64,000 nucleotides of DNA from an uncultured Clostridia bacterium (GCA_947625155.1 CANQNG010000003.1:1-64000); one strand, 5' to 3'; shown: positions 15,394 to 25,669, counted from the first letter of the stretch. Notes: generated by a model not told the origin, from the sequence alone. Numbers and translations: made by a program.

Positions 15394-16802
15394 ACGGGAT
15401 GGATCTGCTTTTCCGGGTCGCCGTGCTTGCCGTCCAGCCCGAATTTGGCATTGCGGCGGTTCTCGAAGAATTTCACAGCCACCTGCCCGAACTGTGCATA
15501 GCTGAGTACATCTTCCTCGCTCTCAGCCCACTCGGCGCACTCCTTGCGCAGCTTGTCCAGCTCCGGTTCGAGGAGATCTGCCGGACGGCAGTCGATCGGC
15601 TTTTCATCGCCGATGATCTGCTTGCGGAATGCCGGGTCGATCGGAACAGGTGTCTGCCCGTATTCTCCACGGACAATGCCCTTGAACTCCTTCGTGACCA
15701 TTTTATACCGCTCCCCGTTGAGCACGTTAAACACTGCCTGTGTTCCCACGATCTGGGAAGAAGGCGTTACCAACGGCGGGAAACCGGCATCCTTGCGGAC
15801 TCTCGGTACTTCAAGCAGCACCTCGTTCAGGAGATCTTCCTTACCCGCCTGTTTGAGCTGACTGAGCAGATTCGACAGCATACCGCCCGGTACCTGATAG
15901 ATCAGCGCACCGGCATCGGCAGCGAGCATCTTCGGGTCAAGCAGCCCCTCGTCAAGATACTTCTTACGCAGCCCCATGAAATAGTCACGGATCTCATTGA
16001 GCAAGATCAGGTCAAGTCCCGTGTCATAAGGTGTCCCCTGCAACGCAGCCACCATGGACTCCGTCGGTGCATGGGAAGTCCCCAGCGCCAGCGGTGACAT
16101 TGCCGTATCAATGACATCTACGCCTGCCTCAATGCCCTTGAGCAAGCACATAGAAGCCAGACCGGATGTGTAATGCGTGTGAAGCTGAATGGGCAGCTTG
16201 ACATTGGCTTTGAGCGCCTTGACCAGTTCTTCCGTCTTATACGGTGTCAGGAGCGCAGCCATATCCTTGATGCAGATAGAATCCGCCCCGGCAGCCTCGA
16301 TCTTCTTGGCATAGTCTACATAGTACTCTGTCGTGAACACCTCTCCGGTCGTGTAGGAGATCGCCACCTGCACTTCCGGGTGCTTGCCGTCACGGGTCGC
16401 CTTTTTGGCAGAATTGATCGCAGTCTGGAGATTCCGGATATCATTGAGCGCATCGAAAATACGGATGACATCAATGCCGTTTTCCACGGACTTCTGTACA
16501 AATTCTTCCAGCACATCGTCCGCATAGTGCCGATAGCCGAGCATATTCTGTCCCCGGAACAGCATTTGCAGACGGGTATCAGGCATCTCACGGCGCAGTG
16601 TGCGCAGACGCTCCCACGGGTCCTCATTCAGGAAACGCAGACAGGAATCAAATGTCGCACCGCCCCAGCATTCCACAGAATGAAAGCCCACTTCATTCAT
16701 TTTCCCTAAAATGGGCAGCATCTCGTCCATGCGCATACGGGTCGCCAGCAAAGACTGGTGCGCATCACGCAGGACGGTCTCAGTAACTTTAACCTTTGCC
16801 AT
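15390..16802 (-). CDS. Oxaloacetate decarboxylase alpha / transcarboxylase 5S-type carboxyltransferase
   Basis: KVTETVLRDAHQSLLATRMRMDEMLPIL; no fused biotinyl domain at the C-terminus. Confidence 0.9.
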   Translation of the reverse strand: MAKVKVTETVLRDAHQSLLATRMRMDEMLPILGKMNEVGFHSVECWGGATFDSCLRFLNEDPWERLRTLRREMPDTRLQMLFRGQNMLGYRHYADDVLEEFVQKSVENGIDVIRIFDALNDIRNLQTAINSAKKATRDGKHPEVQVAISYTTGEVFTTEYYVDYAKKIEAAGADSICIKDMAALLTPYKTEELVKALKANVKLPIQLHTHYTSGLASMCLLKGIEAGVDVIDTAMSPLALGTSHAPTESMVAALQGTPYDTGLDLILLNEIRDYFMGLRKKYLDEGLLDPKMLAADAGALIYQVPGGMLSNLLSQLKQAGKEDLLNEVLLEVPRVRKDAGFPPLVTPSSQIVGTQAVFNVLNGERYKMVTKEFKGIVRGEYGQTPVPIDPAFRKQIIGDEKPIDCRPADLLEPELDKLRKECAEWAESEEDVLSYAQFGQVAVKFFENRRNAKFGLDGKHGDPEKQIHPV

Positions 16803-16827
16803 AGTGCAGTTTCTCCCTTTCGTTCTG

Positions 16828-17196
16828 TCAGCCTACCGTTGCCAGCGTGTCACCGCTCTGTACATTGTCACCCTTCTTGACCACAATGCTGGTGATCGTT
16901 CCGTCCACGGGCGAAACGATATCGTTCTCCATCTTCATGGCTTCCAGTACCATGATGACATCGCCTTTGGAAACGGCTGCACCGTTGGAGACTTTGACAT
17001 CTAAAATTGTACCGGGCATCGGAGCGCTGACCTTTTCGCCAGCACCAACAGCCGGGGCTGTCGGAGCTGCCGGGGCAGGCGCAGCCGCCGGAGCCACTGC
17101 CACGGGAGCAGGCGCAGGAGCGCCAGCACCGATCTCCTCAACAGCAACATCATATGCCTTTCCGTTTACGGTCACATTAAATCTTTTCATGCTCAT
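16828..17196 (-). CDS. Biotin carboxyl carrier protein
   Basis: Pro/Ala linker and biotinylation motif LEAMKMEND. Confidence 0.92.
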   Translation of the reverse strand: MSMKRFNVTVNGKAYDVAVEEIGAGAPAPAPVAVAPAAAPAPAAPTAPAVGAGEKVSAPMPGTILDVKVSNGAAVSKGDVIMVLEAMKMENDIVSPVDGTITSIVVKKGDNVQSGDTLATVG

Positions 17197-17229
17197 TTAC
17201 CACCATTCTATAGATTTTCAGCCGTTGCA

Positions 17230-18582
17230 TCAGAACGGGAAATTATTGTGCTTCTTCGGCAGATTTGTCACACGCTTGCCCTCCAGCATGGAAAGCGCAC
17301 CGGAAATGACCTTCCGCAGGTCACCTGCCGCAAGGACATCATCCACCAGCCCTGTCTGTGCGGCAGCCTCCGCACTTGCAAGAGTCTTGGCATATTCTCC
17401 GGCGAGTTCCGCACGCTTGGCAGCAAGGTCATCGCAGCCCTTGAGCTTGTCATGCCACAGAAACTCCACCACAGCCTCCGGCTGCATCGGGGCGATACAC
17501 GCACCCTCTAAAGCATACGCAAAGTCCGCATTGCAGCCCTTTCCTGCCAGTGCCGTGAATACCGCACCGACTGCCATACCGGTCACAACGGAAATTTTCG
17601 CTGTAGTCGCTTCCGCATAGCTGCCGGCAAGCCGTGTCAATGCCTTGACCGCACCGGAAAGCTCCGTATCCGCATTACCTGCAAAACCGGGCGTGTCCAC
17701 GATCGTGATGACCGGAACGGAAAACGCATCGCAGATACGCACGAACCGGGAGAGCTTTGCGCAGTCGTCCTCTGTCAGGGCAGCATCTGTCTTATTTGTC
17801 GCCGCAATAGCGACTGTCGAACCGCACACCGTTGCCAGTGCCGTGTAAGCCGCTGTCCCGTACCCTTCAAAGATCTCGACCGCACTGCCGCCATCAACAA
17901 TGCTGTTCACGGTCGCCATAAGCCCCTTTCCGCCTGCTGCGGGGGCTTCATATTCCATGCAGGGAACACTTGCCATATTGTTGACCGGGAGCAAATTGAT
18001 GAGCTTCCGGACAAGTTCTGTCGCCTCTGCCTCATCCTTGGCACACAGGGATGCCGTTCCGTTGGCAGCGCAAGCCTTTGCCGAACCTGCCCCCTTGCGG
18101 AGATCAGGCGTGAGGAACAGTTCTGCCCCCTCTGTCATCACCACGAGATCCGAAGCGCAAGCCATCATTGCCGCACTTCCGGCGCAGACACCTGCCACCA
18201 GTGCGATCTGCGGCACAACACCGGACAGCGCTGCCGTACAGGAGAGCATTTTACTGTACGCATTGAGTGAAGCCGGCGAACCGTCCATGAACGCACCGTT
18301 GGAATCATAAATGCCGACCACCGGCGCACCTGTTTTCGCAGCAAGACCGCAGAGTTTTTCGATCTTTTCCGCCTGTGCAGCGCCGACCGCACCGTGTGCC
18401 ACGCTCTGATCCTGCGCAAACGCATAGACCGGATCGCCATTGACATACCCAAAGCCCGTCACGACCCCGGCAGGTGCATCTTTCTCCGTCACATACGCAC
18501 CCAGCTCACTATATGACCCATCGTCAAACAGCGCAGCAAGGCGCTGTCTTGCAGGACTGGCTGCATTTTTCTCCATCTGCAT
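17230..18582 (-). CDS. Acyl-CoA carboxyltransferase (MmdA / 12S-like)
   Basis: Start MQMEKNAASPARQRLAALFDDGSY; carboxyltransferase fold motifs; C-terminal PKKHNNFPF. Confidence 0.88.
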   Translation of the reverse strand: MQMEKNAASPARQRLAALFDDGSYSELGAYVTEKDAPAGVVTGFGYVNGDPVYAFAQDQSVAHGAVGAAQAEKIEKLCGLAAKTGAPVVGIYDSNGAFMDGSPASLNAYSKMLSCTAALSGVVPQIALVAGVCAGSAAMMACASDLVVMTEGAELFLTPDLRKGAGSAKACAANGTASLCAKDEAEATELVRKLINLLPVNNMASVPCMEYEAPAAGGKGLMATVNSIVDGGSAVEIFEGYGTAAYTALATVCGSTVAIAATNKTDAALTEDDCAKLSRFVRICDAFSVPVITIVDTPGFAGNADTELSGAVKALTRLAGSYAEATTAKISVVTGMAVGAVFTALAGKGCNADFAYALEGACIAPMQPEAVVEFLWHDKLKGCDDLAAKRAELAGEYAKTLASAEAAAQTGLVDDVLAAGDLRKVISGALSMLEGKRVTNLPKKHNNFPF

Positions 18583-18711
18583 AGTATCGTTCCTTCCTAC
18601 CTGAAATGTACAGGGACTTCCCAGTCCCCTGAGACCGCACACAGACGTTTTACCCAAACTTCCATGCGGCGGGAGCATACAATGTTATAGTATCATTTTT
18701 TTCAGTTTTTT

Positions 18712-19107
18712 TCAAGTGTTTGCCTGATTTTCCCCACATTTTTTGCAGCTTTCCATAATATCTGCGATCGGATAGAGTATTTTTTCATCATTTTTCACAA
18801 AGCCCAGTTTTTGCAGCCGCTCCAGCATTGCCGCATCTTCCACCGGGAAAAATGCCTGCTCTATGCCTTTCAGCTCCGCCTTGAACAGCACCGACCGCAC
18901 CAGACCGTCGCACTGATCCCAATCACCGCCGTCCGCAACGGTATAGATCACCACCTGCTCCGGCTCGTAGGAATACGCAATATAGCCCTTTACCGCATCC
19001 CCGTCCTTTGCCTCCGTGAGGTGCAGCACCGTACCAGCCGGAATGGGCAGATCCCGCAGCAGTTCCGCATAGGCGGACAAGTCCTTTTGTTCTATGATCG
19101 TCAGCAT
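18712..19107 (-). CDS. Hypothetical protein
   Basis: 131 aa, GNAT-like arrangement possible but weak. Confidence 0.6.
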   Translation of the reverse strand: MLTIIEQKDLSAYAELLRDLPIPAGTVLHLTEAKDGDAVKGYIAYSYEPEQVVIYTVADGGDWDQCDGLVRSVLFKAELKGIEQAFFPVEDAAMLERLQKLGFVKNDEKILYPIADIMESCKKCGENQANT

Positions 19108-19110
19108 CGC

Positions 19111-19839
19111 CTACTCCTTTCCGATGGCGTTCCGGATCGCCCGGAGTTCCTCCGGTGTCAGGTCACGCCATGCACCGGGCTTGAGCATACCCAATTTCAG
19201 CGGTCCGACCGCTGTCCGTTTCAGGCGCACGACCGGAAGTCCGACCGCCTCGCACATGCGGCGTATCTGCCGGTTCCTGCCCTCCCGGATCGTGATCTGC
19301 AGGACAGCACGTGCCGCTTCATTCGTCAGCATCACAATGGTCGCCGGAAGTGTTTTCCGCCCGTCCAGCACGATCCCCTCGGACATAGCAGTAAGCTGCT
19401 CCTCGGTCACAGGCGGCCGCACCGTCACCCGGTAGGTCTTGCTCACATGGCGGCTCGGGTGCATGATGCCGTTGGCAAAATTGCCGTCATTGGTCAGCAG
19501 CAGCAAGCCCTCGGAATTCCTGTCCAGCCGTCCGACCGGGTAGACCCGTTCTCCGACCTCTTCGAGCAGGTCCATCACGCACCGCCTGTCCAGCTCGTCC
19601 GAGACCGTCGTCACATAGCCTCTCGGCTTGTTGAGCATGATATAGCGCATCGCTTTCTTCTTCGGGATGCGGACACGTTCCCCGTCCACGGTCAGGATGT
19701 CCGTCGGGAGCGCCTTGTCACCGGGCTTGACGGGTCTGCCGTTGCGCTGTACCCTGCCCGCCTCCATAAGTGCCTCTGCCTGACGCCGGGAACAATACCC
19801 CGCATCCGCAAGCAGCTTTTGAATTCTGATGGGTCCCAT
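19111..19839 (-). CDS. Pseudouridine synthase, RsuA/RluB family
   Basis: IRIQKLLADAGYCSRRQAEALMEAGRV, YPVGRLDRNSEGLLLLTNDG, EGRNRQIRRMCEAVG. Confidence 0.93.
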   Translation of the reverse strand: MGPIRIQKLLADAGYCSRRQAEALMEAGRVQRNGRPVKPGDKALPTDILTVDGERVRIPKKKAMRYIMLNKPRGYVTTVSDELDRRCVMDLLEEVGERVYPVGRLDRNSEGLLLLTNDGNFANGIMHPSRHVSKTYRVTVRPPVTEEQLTAMSEGIVLDGRKTLPATIVMLTNEAARAVLQITIREGRNRQIRRMCEAVGLPVVRLKRTAVGPLKLGMLKPGAWRDLTPEELRAIRNAIGKE

Positions 19840-19964
19840 GATATATTTGTATGATATAGTCAGACCTAGATCATACTCTCCTTTCATCAAAATGTAATAG
19901 GATAGAAACAGGTGCGGCGTTGTCTTACTGTTATCCTGTTCCTGACTGCTTTGACCACAAAAAA

Positions 19965-20870
19965 TTACTGCAGATCACAAGCTATATGATTTTTCAGCAT
20001 ATTTGTAAATGAGTAATGAAATCTATAATAAAAGCTGATAATATCTACTAATTTTTTGTTCTGAAAAGGAATTTCTCCGTTCTTACTTCTGAGATCAACG
20101 CCATTCCACACAAGAACAGTACCGCTTGTATTTTCCGTGATCATTGCATATTCATAGTCATCCGGTTCATCACAGTGTTTAATTCCATCCGAAATATAGG
20201 CACATTGGATCATCTTGAAACTGCGTTTTCTGTCAGTCATATAGTAGTCCAAATTTGCATTTTTACAATATCTGTAGTCAACGCTATATTTTTCTATACA
20301 GTCCATAAATTGCACTCTGTCATTTTCACTAAGAGGCTCAAAAATAAGATCCTCCGCCAGCAATTCACCCATACCCTGCCATTTTTGACTGTATTTCAGC
20401 ATGATCTTATGCTGACGTACAATGTTGAGACTGCTCCGCAAATGACTTTCTAAATTGAGTTTTCTGAACAGTTGCCGTTCAAATTCAAAAACACCTGTTT
20501 CCTCGTAGAAGCGGATAATTTCTTCCAACTGAAATTTGTCAAGTGCTGTATTTCCCTTGATCTCAAGAATTTCCAAACTTTCTACAAGATGTACCCACCT
20601 GTCATTTTTCTTTTCACTTTTAAGACCGATATTGCAGTTTACCTGCCCTGAAAAATTTTTGTATGTAAAAATATATTCTTGATATTCTTGTTCTCCTGAA
20701 TTGTGTCTGGAAAAACCTCTTGTAAAAAATAGATCATTTTCTTTATCTGCGACCCCATATATGATCCATGGATCTCTTGGTTCATATCTGTTTTTGCTTC
20801 CGTACAGCCTGAATGCTTCCATGAGATCTTCTGCTGCAGTATCATCAAAATAAACAAATCCAAGCTCCAT
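19965..20870 (-). CDS. Hypothetical protein in an AT-rich patch
   Basis: About 301 aa from MELGFVYFDDTAAED; composition clearly more AT-rich than flanks; no recognised family. Confidence 0.7.
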   Translation of the reverse strand: MELGFVYFDDTAAEDLMEAFRLYGSKNRYEPRDPWIIYGVADKENDLFFTRGFSRHNSGEQEYQEYIFTYKNFSGQVNCNIGLKSEKKNDRWVHLVESLEILEIKGNTALDKFQLEEIIRFYEETGVFEFERQLFRKLNLESHLRSSLNIVRQHKIMLKYSQKWQGMGELLAEDLIFEPLSENDRVQFMDCIEKYSVDYRYCKNANLDYYMTDRKRSFKMIQCAYISDGIKHCDEPDDYEYAMITENTSGTVLVWNGVDLRSKNGEIPFQNKKLVDIISFYYRFHYSFTNMLKNHIACDLQ

Positions 20871-20902
20871 ATTTACCTCTTTATCTGTATGCCGAAAGCA
20901 GA

Positions 20903-22045
20903 TCATCCGTCTCCTGATCCCAGCAGCCCTTTCAGCCAGTCTTTCAGCCTTGCCCAGAGACTGCTCTGCTCCGGCTTTTCTGCCATCATGCCGTCCTCAG
21001 CAGCTAAAAGCGGCACGGATGCGATCTTCCGTTCTCCGCAGTAATACGCCAGTTCGCCGAGGACATCGCCCTCTGCCACCGGTGCATACGCAAACGGCGG
21101 GAGCAGTACCCTCGCAGTCACACCGGAAGTATCACCGTGCTTCGCCCCGATCGTCACACGTTCCCCGGCTTGCAGTGCGATCTGGTCTGCACAGCCGCCG
21201 ACGACCGTCTGTGTCAATCCCTCCGGCACAGGGAGTTCCGCAGCGCTCACCTCACCAAAACCGAGATCATACAGTTTCTGATGATCCTGCCAGTCGTCCG
21301 GATCGTTCAGCGTCACGCAGAGCAGCATCACTCCGTCCCGTTCGCAAGCCGAGACAAGACACCGCCCTGCTTCATCCGTAAAGCCCGTTTTCACGCCGAT
21401 CACGCCGTCATACATCGTGAGGAGCTTGTTGGAATTGTAGAGCGTTCGCTCATAGGGGGGATCCCCGAAGCTGACCCTTGCCTCCGGCTGCGCACAGATC
21501 TCCCGGAAATCCGCATTCTGCATCGCTTCTCTTGCCAAAAGCGCCATATCATAGGCAGAACTGCCATGCCCCTCCCCTTCCAGACCGGACGGGGTAACAA
21601 AGCAAGTCCTTGTCATGCCGATCTCCTTGGCACGGGCATTCATCAGCTCCGCAAACGCCGGGATGCTCCCTGCCACCGCCACAGCCGCCGCATTGGCAGC
21701 ATCATTGCCGGACGGCAGCAGCATCCCATAGCAAAGTACACGCTTCGTGACAATATCATTCTCCTGCAAGCCCATGGAGGAACCCTCCACATGGATCGCT
21801 GCATTGTCCACAAGGAATTCTCTGTCAAGATCGCCGCTTTCGAGCGTGAGCAGTGTCGTCATGATCTTGGTCGTACTTGCCATGGAGCGCTTTTCGTAGG
21901 CATTCTGCTCAAAAAGCACCTCACCCGTTGCCGCTTCCATCAACACACACGCCTGCGCCGAGACTGTCGGTGCAGCTGCCGCATTCACAGGCACGAGCCC
22001 GGTCAGCAGCACCATTCCCATGACAACAGAAAGTATTCGCTTCAT
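20903..22045 (-). CDS. D-alanyl-D-alanine carboxypeptidase (DacF-like)
   Basis: SMASTTKIMT (SxxK), SGND, KTGFTDEAG. Confidence 0.92.
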   Translation of the reverse strand: MKRILSVVMGMVLLTGLVPVNAAAAPTVSAQACVLMEAATGEVLFEQNAYEKRSMASTTKIMTTLLTLESGDLDREFLVDNAAIHVEGSSMGLQENDIVTKRVLCYGMLLPSGNDAANAAAVAVAGSIPAFAELMNARAKEIGMTRTCFVTPSGLEGEGHGSSAYDMALLAREAMQNADFREICAQPEARVSFGDPPYERTLYNSNKLLTMYDGVIGVKTGFTDEAGRCLVSACERDGVMLLCVTLNDPDDWQDHQKLYDLGFGEVSAAELPVPEGLTQTVVGGCADQIALQAGERVTIGAKHGDTSGVTARVLLPPFAYAPVAEGDVLGELAYYCGERKIASVPLLAAEDGMMAEKPEQSSLWARLKDWLKGLLGSGDG

Positions 22046-22111
22046 CGTTTGTCCTCCTCCTGAACGTAGTTCCCTACCAGTGTATGCGGACAAACGTGGG
22101 GGTATGCGGCA

Positions 22112-22534
22112 TTATACCTCTGCCGCATCCTCCTTGACTGCTTCGGTCTCCTCAGCGGGAGTCTCGTCTTTCGTTTTCTTCTTCAGGCTGCTCAGCTTGT
22201 CGATCAGACCGGGCAGCATATCCAGAAAGACATTTGCCTTGTCGGCGTTCATGGTGAGCTGTTTCAGCTCAACTTCGCCGTTCTTCACCACCAGAAAACC
22301 GATCGGCTTGACACTGATGCCGCCGCCTGCACCGCCGGCAAAATATTCCTTTGCCGTACGGGTCGGCAGATCGGAGCCACCCGATGCAAACCCGACCGAG
22401 ACCTTGGAAACGGGAAGGATCGTCGTCCCGTCTCCGCATGGGATCGGATCACCGATCATGGTGTTGGTATCCACCATGTTCCGGATCTTCTCCATGCTGA
22501 CACCCATGTAACTGTTGATCGCACGTTCACTCAT
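22112..22534 (-). CDS. Sporulation protein YtfJ/GerW family
   Basis: SMEKIRNMVDTNTMIGDPIPCGDGTTILPVSKVSVGFASGG. Confidence 0.9.
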   Translation of the reverse strand: MSERAINSYMGVSMEKIRNMVDTNTMIGDPIPCGDGTTILPVSKVSVGFASGGSDLPTRTAKEYFAGGAGGGISVKPIGFLVVKNGEVELKQLTMNADKANVFLDMLPGLIDKLSSLKKKTKDETPAEETEAVKEDAAEV

Positions 22535-22596
22535 AGCGCATACTCCTTACTGCGGCTGTGCCGCTGATATGGAAGCGGGATGCCCCGCATACCTGA

Positions 22597-23280
22597 CTAG
22601 ATCTTTTTTTCAACGAGCTTCCCGTATTTCCGGCTGTCCAGCAGAAACCGCACGCCCAGCCAGATCCCTGCGGCAAGCACCGTGCCGATCCGCACTTTCA
22701 CCCTACAGGAAAGATCCCACCGACACTTGTCCTCTGTAAAATCACATTTCACGGATATGCTCCGGCGCTGCACACGAATGATATGCTGCGCCTGCAATGT
22801 CATCGGCAGCAGTGCCTGAACTGTGCCATACAGTTTGGCGCAGGCAGCAGCATCCTCACCGCCGATCACAAAGTCTGTCTCGATATCGCACCATTTCACC
22901 GAACGCAGCAGCTTCTGGAACGGACCCGGAAGCGCCGACAGCGCACTGCCGCCCAGATCGGCGATCCCGGCGATCTTCTGCGCCAGTTTCCACAGCTTGT
23001 CCGTCAGGAACGCCTTGCGCACCTCTTCCTTTTTTTGCTGCTTCTTCGCCTTTTTGGATCCCCCGGCAGCTTTCCGCTTCTTCTGCTTCTTTTCGGGCTT
23101 TTCCAGTCCTGACGGGGCTTTCTCCGCTTTCTTTTTCAATGGGAACACGTGTATCCCGAAATAGCTCACGCTCCATGTGAATTTGCTGTCTTTCAGTTTC
23201 ACAGAGACCACAATATCAGAAAGGCAGACTGCCACGCACAGCAGCACGAAGATCAACAAGATCACCAACAGTACCCGCAT
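22597..23280 (-). CDS. DUF2953-type membrane protein
   Basis: N-terminal TM, Lys-rich linker; conserved location between ytfJ and scpB. Confidence 0.7.
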   Translation of the reverse strand: MRVLLVILLIFVLLCVAVCLSDIVVSVKLKDSKFTWSVSYFGIHVFPLKKKAEKAPSGLEKPEKKQKKRKAAGGSKKAKKQQKKEEVRKAFLTDKLWKLAQKIAGIADLGGSALSALPGPFQKLLRSVKWCDIETDFVIGGEDAAACAKLYGTVQALLPMTLQAQHIIRVQRRSISVKCDFTEDKCRWDLSCRVKVRIGTVLAAGIWLGVRFLLDSRKYGKLVEKKI

Positions 23281-23300
23281 CGTGTGTCCGCCTCCTTTCG

Positions 23301-23864
23301 TTATGTTTCCGGCAGATCATCCGTTTCTGCCAGCTCTTGTTCCGTCTCTTCTGTCTCCACAGTCCGTTTCCCCGGAACAGGCAGTTCCTCGAGAGAATGC
23401 AGCCCGAACACCCGCAGGAACAGCGCCGTTGTCCGGTAGCCGATCGGATGCCCGGGCACGTCAATGCGCCCTGCCTCCTCTAAAAGCCCTTTCTCCACAA
23501 GGGAATTGATGACGGAGGAGCTGTCGATGCCCCGCACCCGTTCCACAAAGCCCTTGCTGGCAGGCTGATTATAGGCTATGATCGTCAGCGCCTCCATTGC
23601 CGCATTGGTCAGCGGCTGCATCCGCTTTGTCTCCATCGCCGTGCGGATGAGGGGGGCAAATTCTTCCCGTGTGCCGAGCTGAAAGGCATTTCCGGCTCTC
23701 ACCACCTGCAAGGCGCTCCCGGTCTCCGCATAGTGCCGGGAAAGGGCTTCCAGCAGTGCGGAAACTTCCGTTTCCGGCAGTTCCAGCGCCTGTGCGAGCC
23801 TTGTGATCTCCACAGGCTCACCGGCTGCGAACAGGATCGCCTCTACTTTCGCATGGTCTGTCAT
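23301..23864 (-). CDS. scpB: Segregation and condensation protein B
   Basis: VEAILFAAGEPVEITRLAQAL; ALTIIAYNQPASKGFVERVRGIDSSSVI. Confidence 0.95.
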   Translation of the reverse strand: MTDHAKVEAILFAAGEPVEITRLAQALELPETEVSALLEALSRHYAETGSALQVVRAGNAFQLGTREEFAPLIRTAMETKRMQPLTNAAMEALTIIAYNQPASKGFVERVRGIDSSSVINSLVEKGLLEEAGRIDVPGHPIGYRTTALFLRVFGLHSLEELPVPGKRTVETEETEQELAETDDLPET

Positions 23865-24574
23865 GCCGTTCCCCTCCTCTTAGCGCACAGTGTCAGCATG
23901 GTATTGTCCTCGTTCAGGCGAATGCGCCCGAAACGTGTCAGCTCCAGCACGGCTAAAAAGGTCGCCACCCGTGCAGAGCGATCATGCAAGCCCTCATAGA
24001 GCGAAGCCACCGCCACATCCCTGCCGTCAAACAAAAGCCGCAGCACATGCACGATCTTCGAGCTGACAGAAACGACCTGCTCCTGTGTCACGGTGTCGGT
24101 GATCTTTTCGGAAAGCTTCTGCTTGTCCGGCTGGATCCTGCCGATCTGGGCAAGTGCCTTTGTCAGCATTGACGGGTCATGTGTCAGCCCATAGGTCTGC
24201 TGCACTTTCGGCAGTTCCATGGGCTTTCGGACGAACACGTCATCCCCCACAAAGCATTCCCGCAGCTTGCGTGCTGCCTGCTGACAGAGGGCATATTCGA
24301 TGAGAGCGCCCTGTAACTCCCGCTTCTCCCGTTCAGCCTCCTCCTGCTTGGGCAGGAGAGAGACAGTCTTGATATAGACGAGCCGGGCTGCCATTTCGAG
24401 GAATTCTCCCGCAAGCTCCAGATCCTGCTCCTTCGCCTGTGCGATGTAGAGCAGATACTGTTCCAGAAGCTTGGTGATCTCAATGTCATTGATGTTCAGT
24501 TTGTGCTTGGCGATCAGGTGCAGCAGCAGGTCAAGCGGTCCGGTGAACACATCCAGATGAAATTCGATCGCCAT
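23861..24574 (-). CDS. scpA: Segregation and condensation protein A
   Basis: FTGPLDLLLHLIAKHKLNINDIEI; overlaps scpB by 4 bp. Confidence 0.95.
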   Translation of the reverse strand: MAIEFHLDVFTGPLDLLLHLIAKHKLNINDIEITKLLEQYLLYIAQAKEQDLELAGEFLEMAARLVYIKTVSLLPKQEEAEREKRELQGALIEYALCQQAARKLRECFVGDDVFVRKPMELPKVQQTYGLTHDPSMLTKALAQIGRIQPDKQKLSEKITDTVTQEQVVSVSSKIVHVLRLLFDGRDVAVASLYEGLHDRSARVATFLAVLELTRFGRIRLNEDNTMLTLCAKRRGTA

Positions 24575-24575
24575 A

Positions 24576-25217
24576 TCAGAACACCGCCGGGATCCAACCA
24601 GTGATGAACATCATCCCCTTGGCGATCAGCCCGACCAGAACAGACAGCGGTCTGCTCAGTATGCCCGTCATCAGCAAGAGCATCATCAGTCCATAGAACA
24701 CCATCTGATTGCGCATCAGCCACAGCTCCGCCCTCGGCGGCAGGAAATAGGTCAGGATGCGGGAACCGTCCAGCGGCGGCACGGGTATCAGATTGAACAC
24801 GGCAAGATTGATGTTGATGATCACGAAATAGAACACTGCCAGATAGAGGTATTCGTTCCGGTATAAAGAGACCGCACAAAGCTGCATGATCACGACCCCA
24901 ACGAAAGCAGCAAGCAGATTAGAGATCGGTCCGGCAATGGCAGTCAGCATCATGCCAAGGCGGCGATCCTTGAAATTCATGGGGTTGACCGGTACGGGCT
25001 TTGCCCACCCGAATCCGCAGAACAGGAGCAGCAGCGCCCCCAGCGGGTCGATATGCGCCAGCGGTGACAGGGTCAGTCTCCCCCGTTCCTTGGCGGTATT
25101 GTCCCCCAGTTTGTAGGCTACGAACGCATGGGCGCACTCATGCAGCGGATTGATGAGCAGCACGATCATGAGACAGACAAAAAATTCCAGTGTCCGTTCG
25201 GTGGAAAAAATTCCCAT
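24576..25217 (-). CDS. Site-2 protease family (M50) membrane protein
   Basis: HECAHAFVAYKLGD and NLIPVPPLDGSRIL. Confidence 0.88.
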   Translation of the reverse strand: MGIFSTERTLEFFVCLMIVLLINPLHECAHAFVAYKLGDNTAKERGRLTLSPLAHIDPLGALLLLFCGFGWAKPVPVNPMNFKDRRLGMMLTAIAGPISNLLAAFVGVVIMQLCAVSLYRNEYLYLAVFYFVIININLAVFNLIPVPPLDGSRILTYFLPPRAELWLMRNQMVFYGLMMLLLMTGILSRPLSVLVGLIAKGMMFITGWIPAVF

Positions 25218-25400
25218 ACACTTCCTCCATTTGCAGCTGTATCTGAACATTCACTTCTTTATTATACTACATTCAGCCGGATTTTGCAAGTGATTTTGCA
25301 CAAATTCTCAAAAAATTCCTCGCTGCCGCCCAAAAAAGCGGAAAGACAGGGCATTTCCGGCATTCAGGCAGATCTTTTTTGAAAAAATTTGAAAAAACAC

Positions 25401-25429
25401 TTGCTTTTTTTTGAAAGATGTGCTATACT
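25401..25429 (+). promoter_or_regulatory. rpmB promoter, TTGCTT-N17-TATACT
   Basis: -35 at 25401-25406, -10 at 25424-25429. Confidence 0.7.
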
Positions 25430-25474
25430 AATATACAGTAGTGTTTTTGGCACAAGGTGAAGGAGGTGTTTTCA

Positions 25475-25669
25475 ATGGCAAAATGTGAGATCTGCGGAAA
25501 GGGTGTTACTTTCGGCAACAAGGTGTCCCACTCCCACAGAGCATCCAACAGAACATGGAAGCCCAATGTACAGCGTGTCAAGGCGATCGTCAAGGGTACT
25601 CCCTGTCATATCTATGTATGCTCCAGATGCCTGCGTTCCGGTAAGGTGGTCCGCGCAAAGGAAGCATAA
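25475..25669 (+). CDS. rpmB: 50S ribosomal protein L28
   Basis: MAKCEICGKGVTFGNKVSHSHRASNRTWKPN; GGAGGTG upstream. Confidence 0.97.
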   Translation: MAKCEICGKGVTFGNKVSHSHRASNRTWKPNVQRVKAIVKGTPCHIYVCSRCLRSGKVVRAKEA

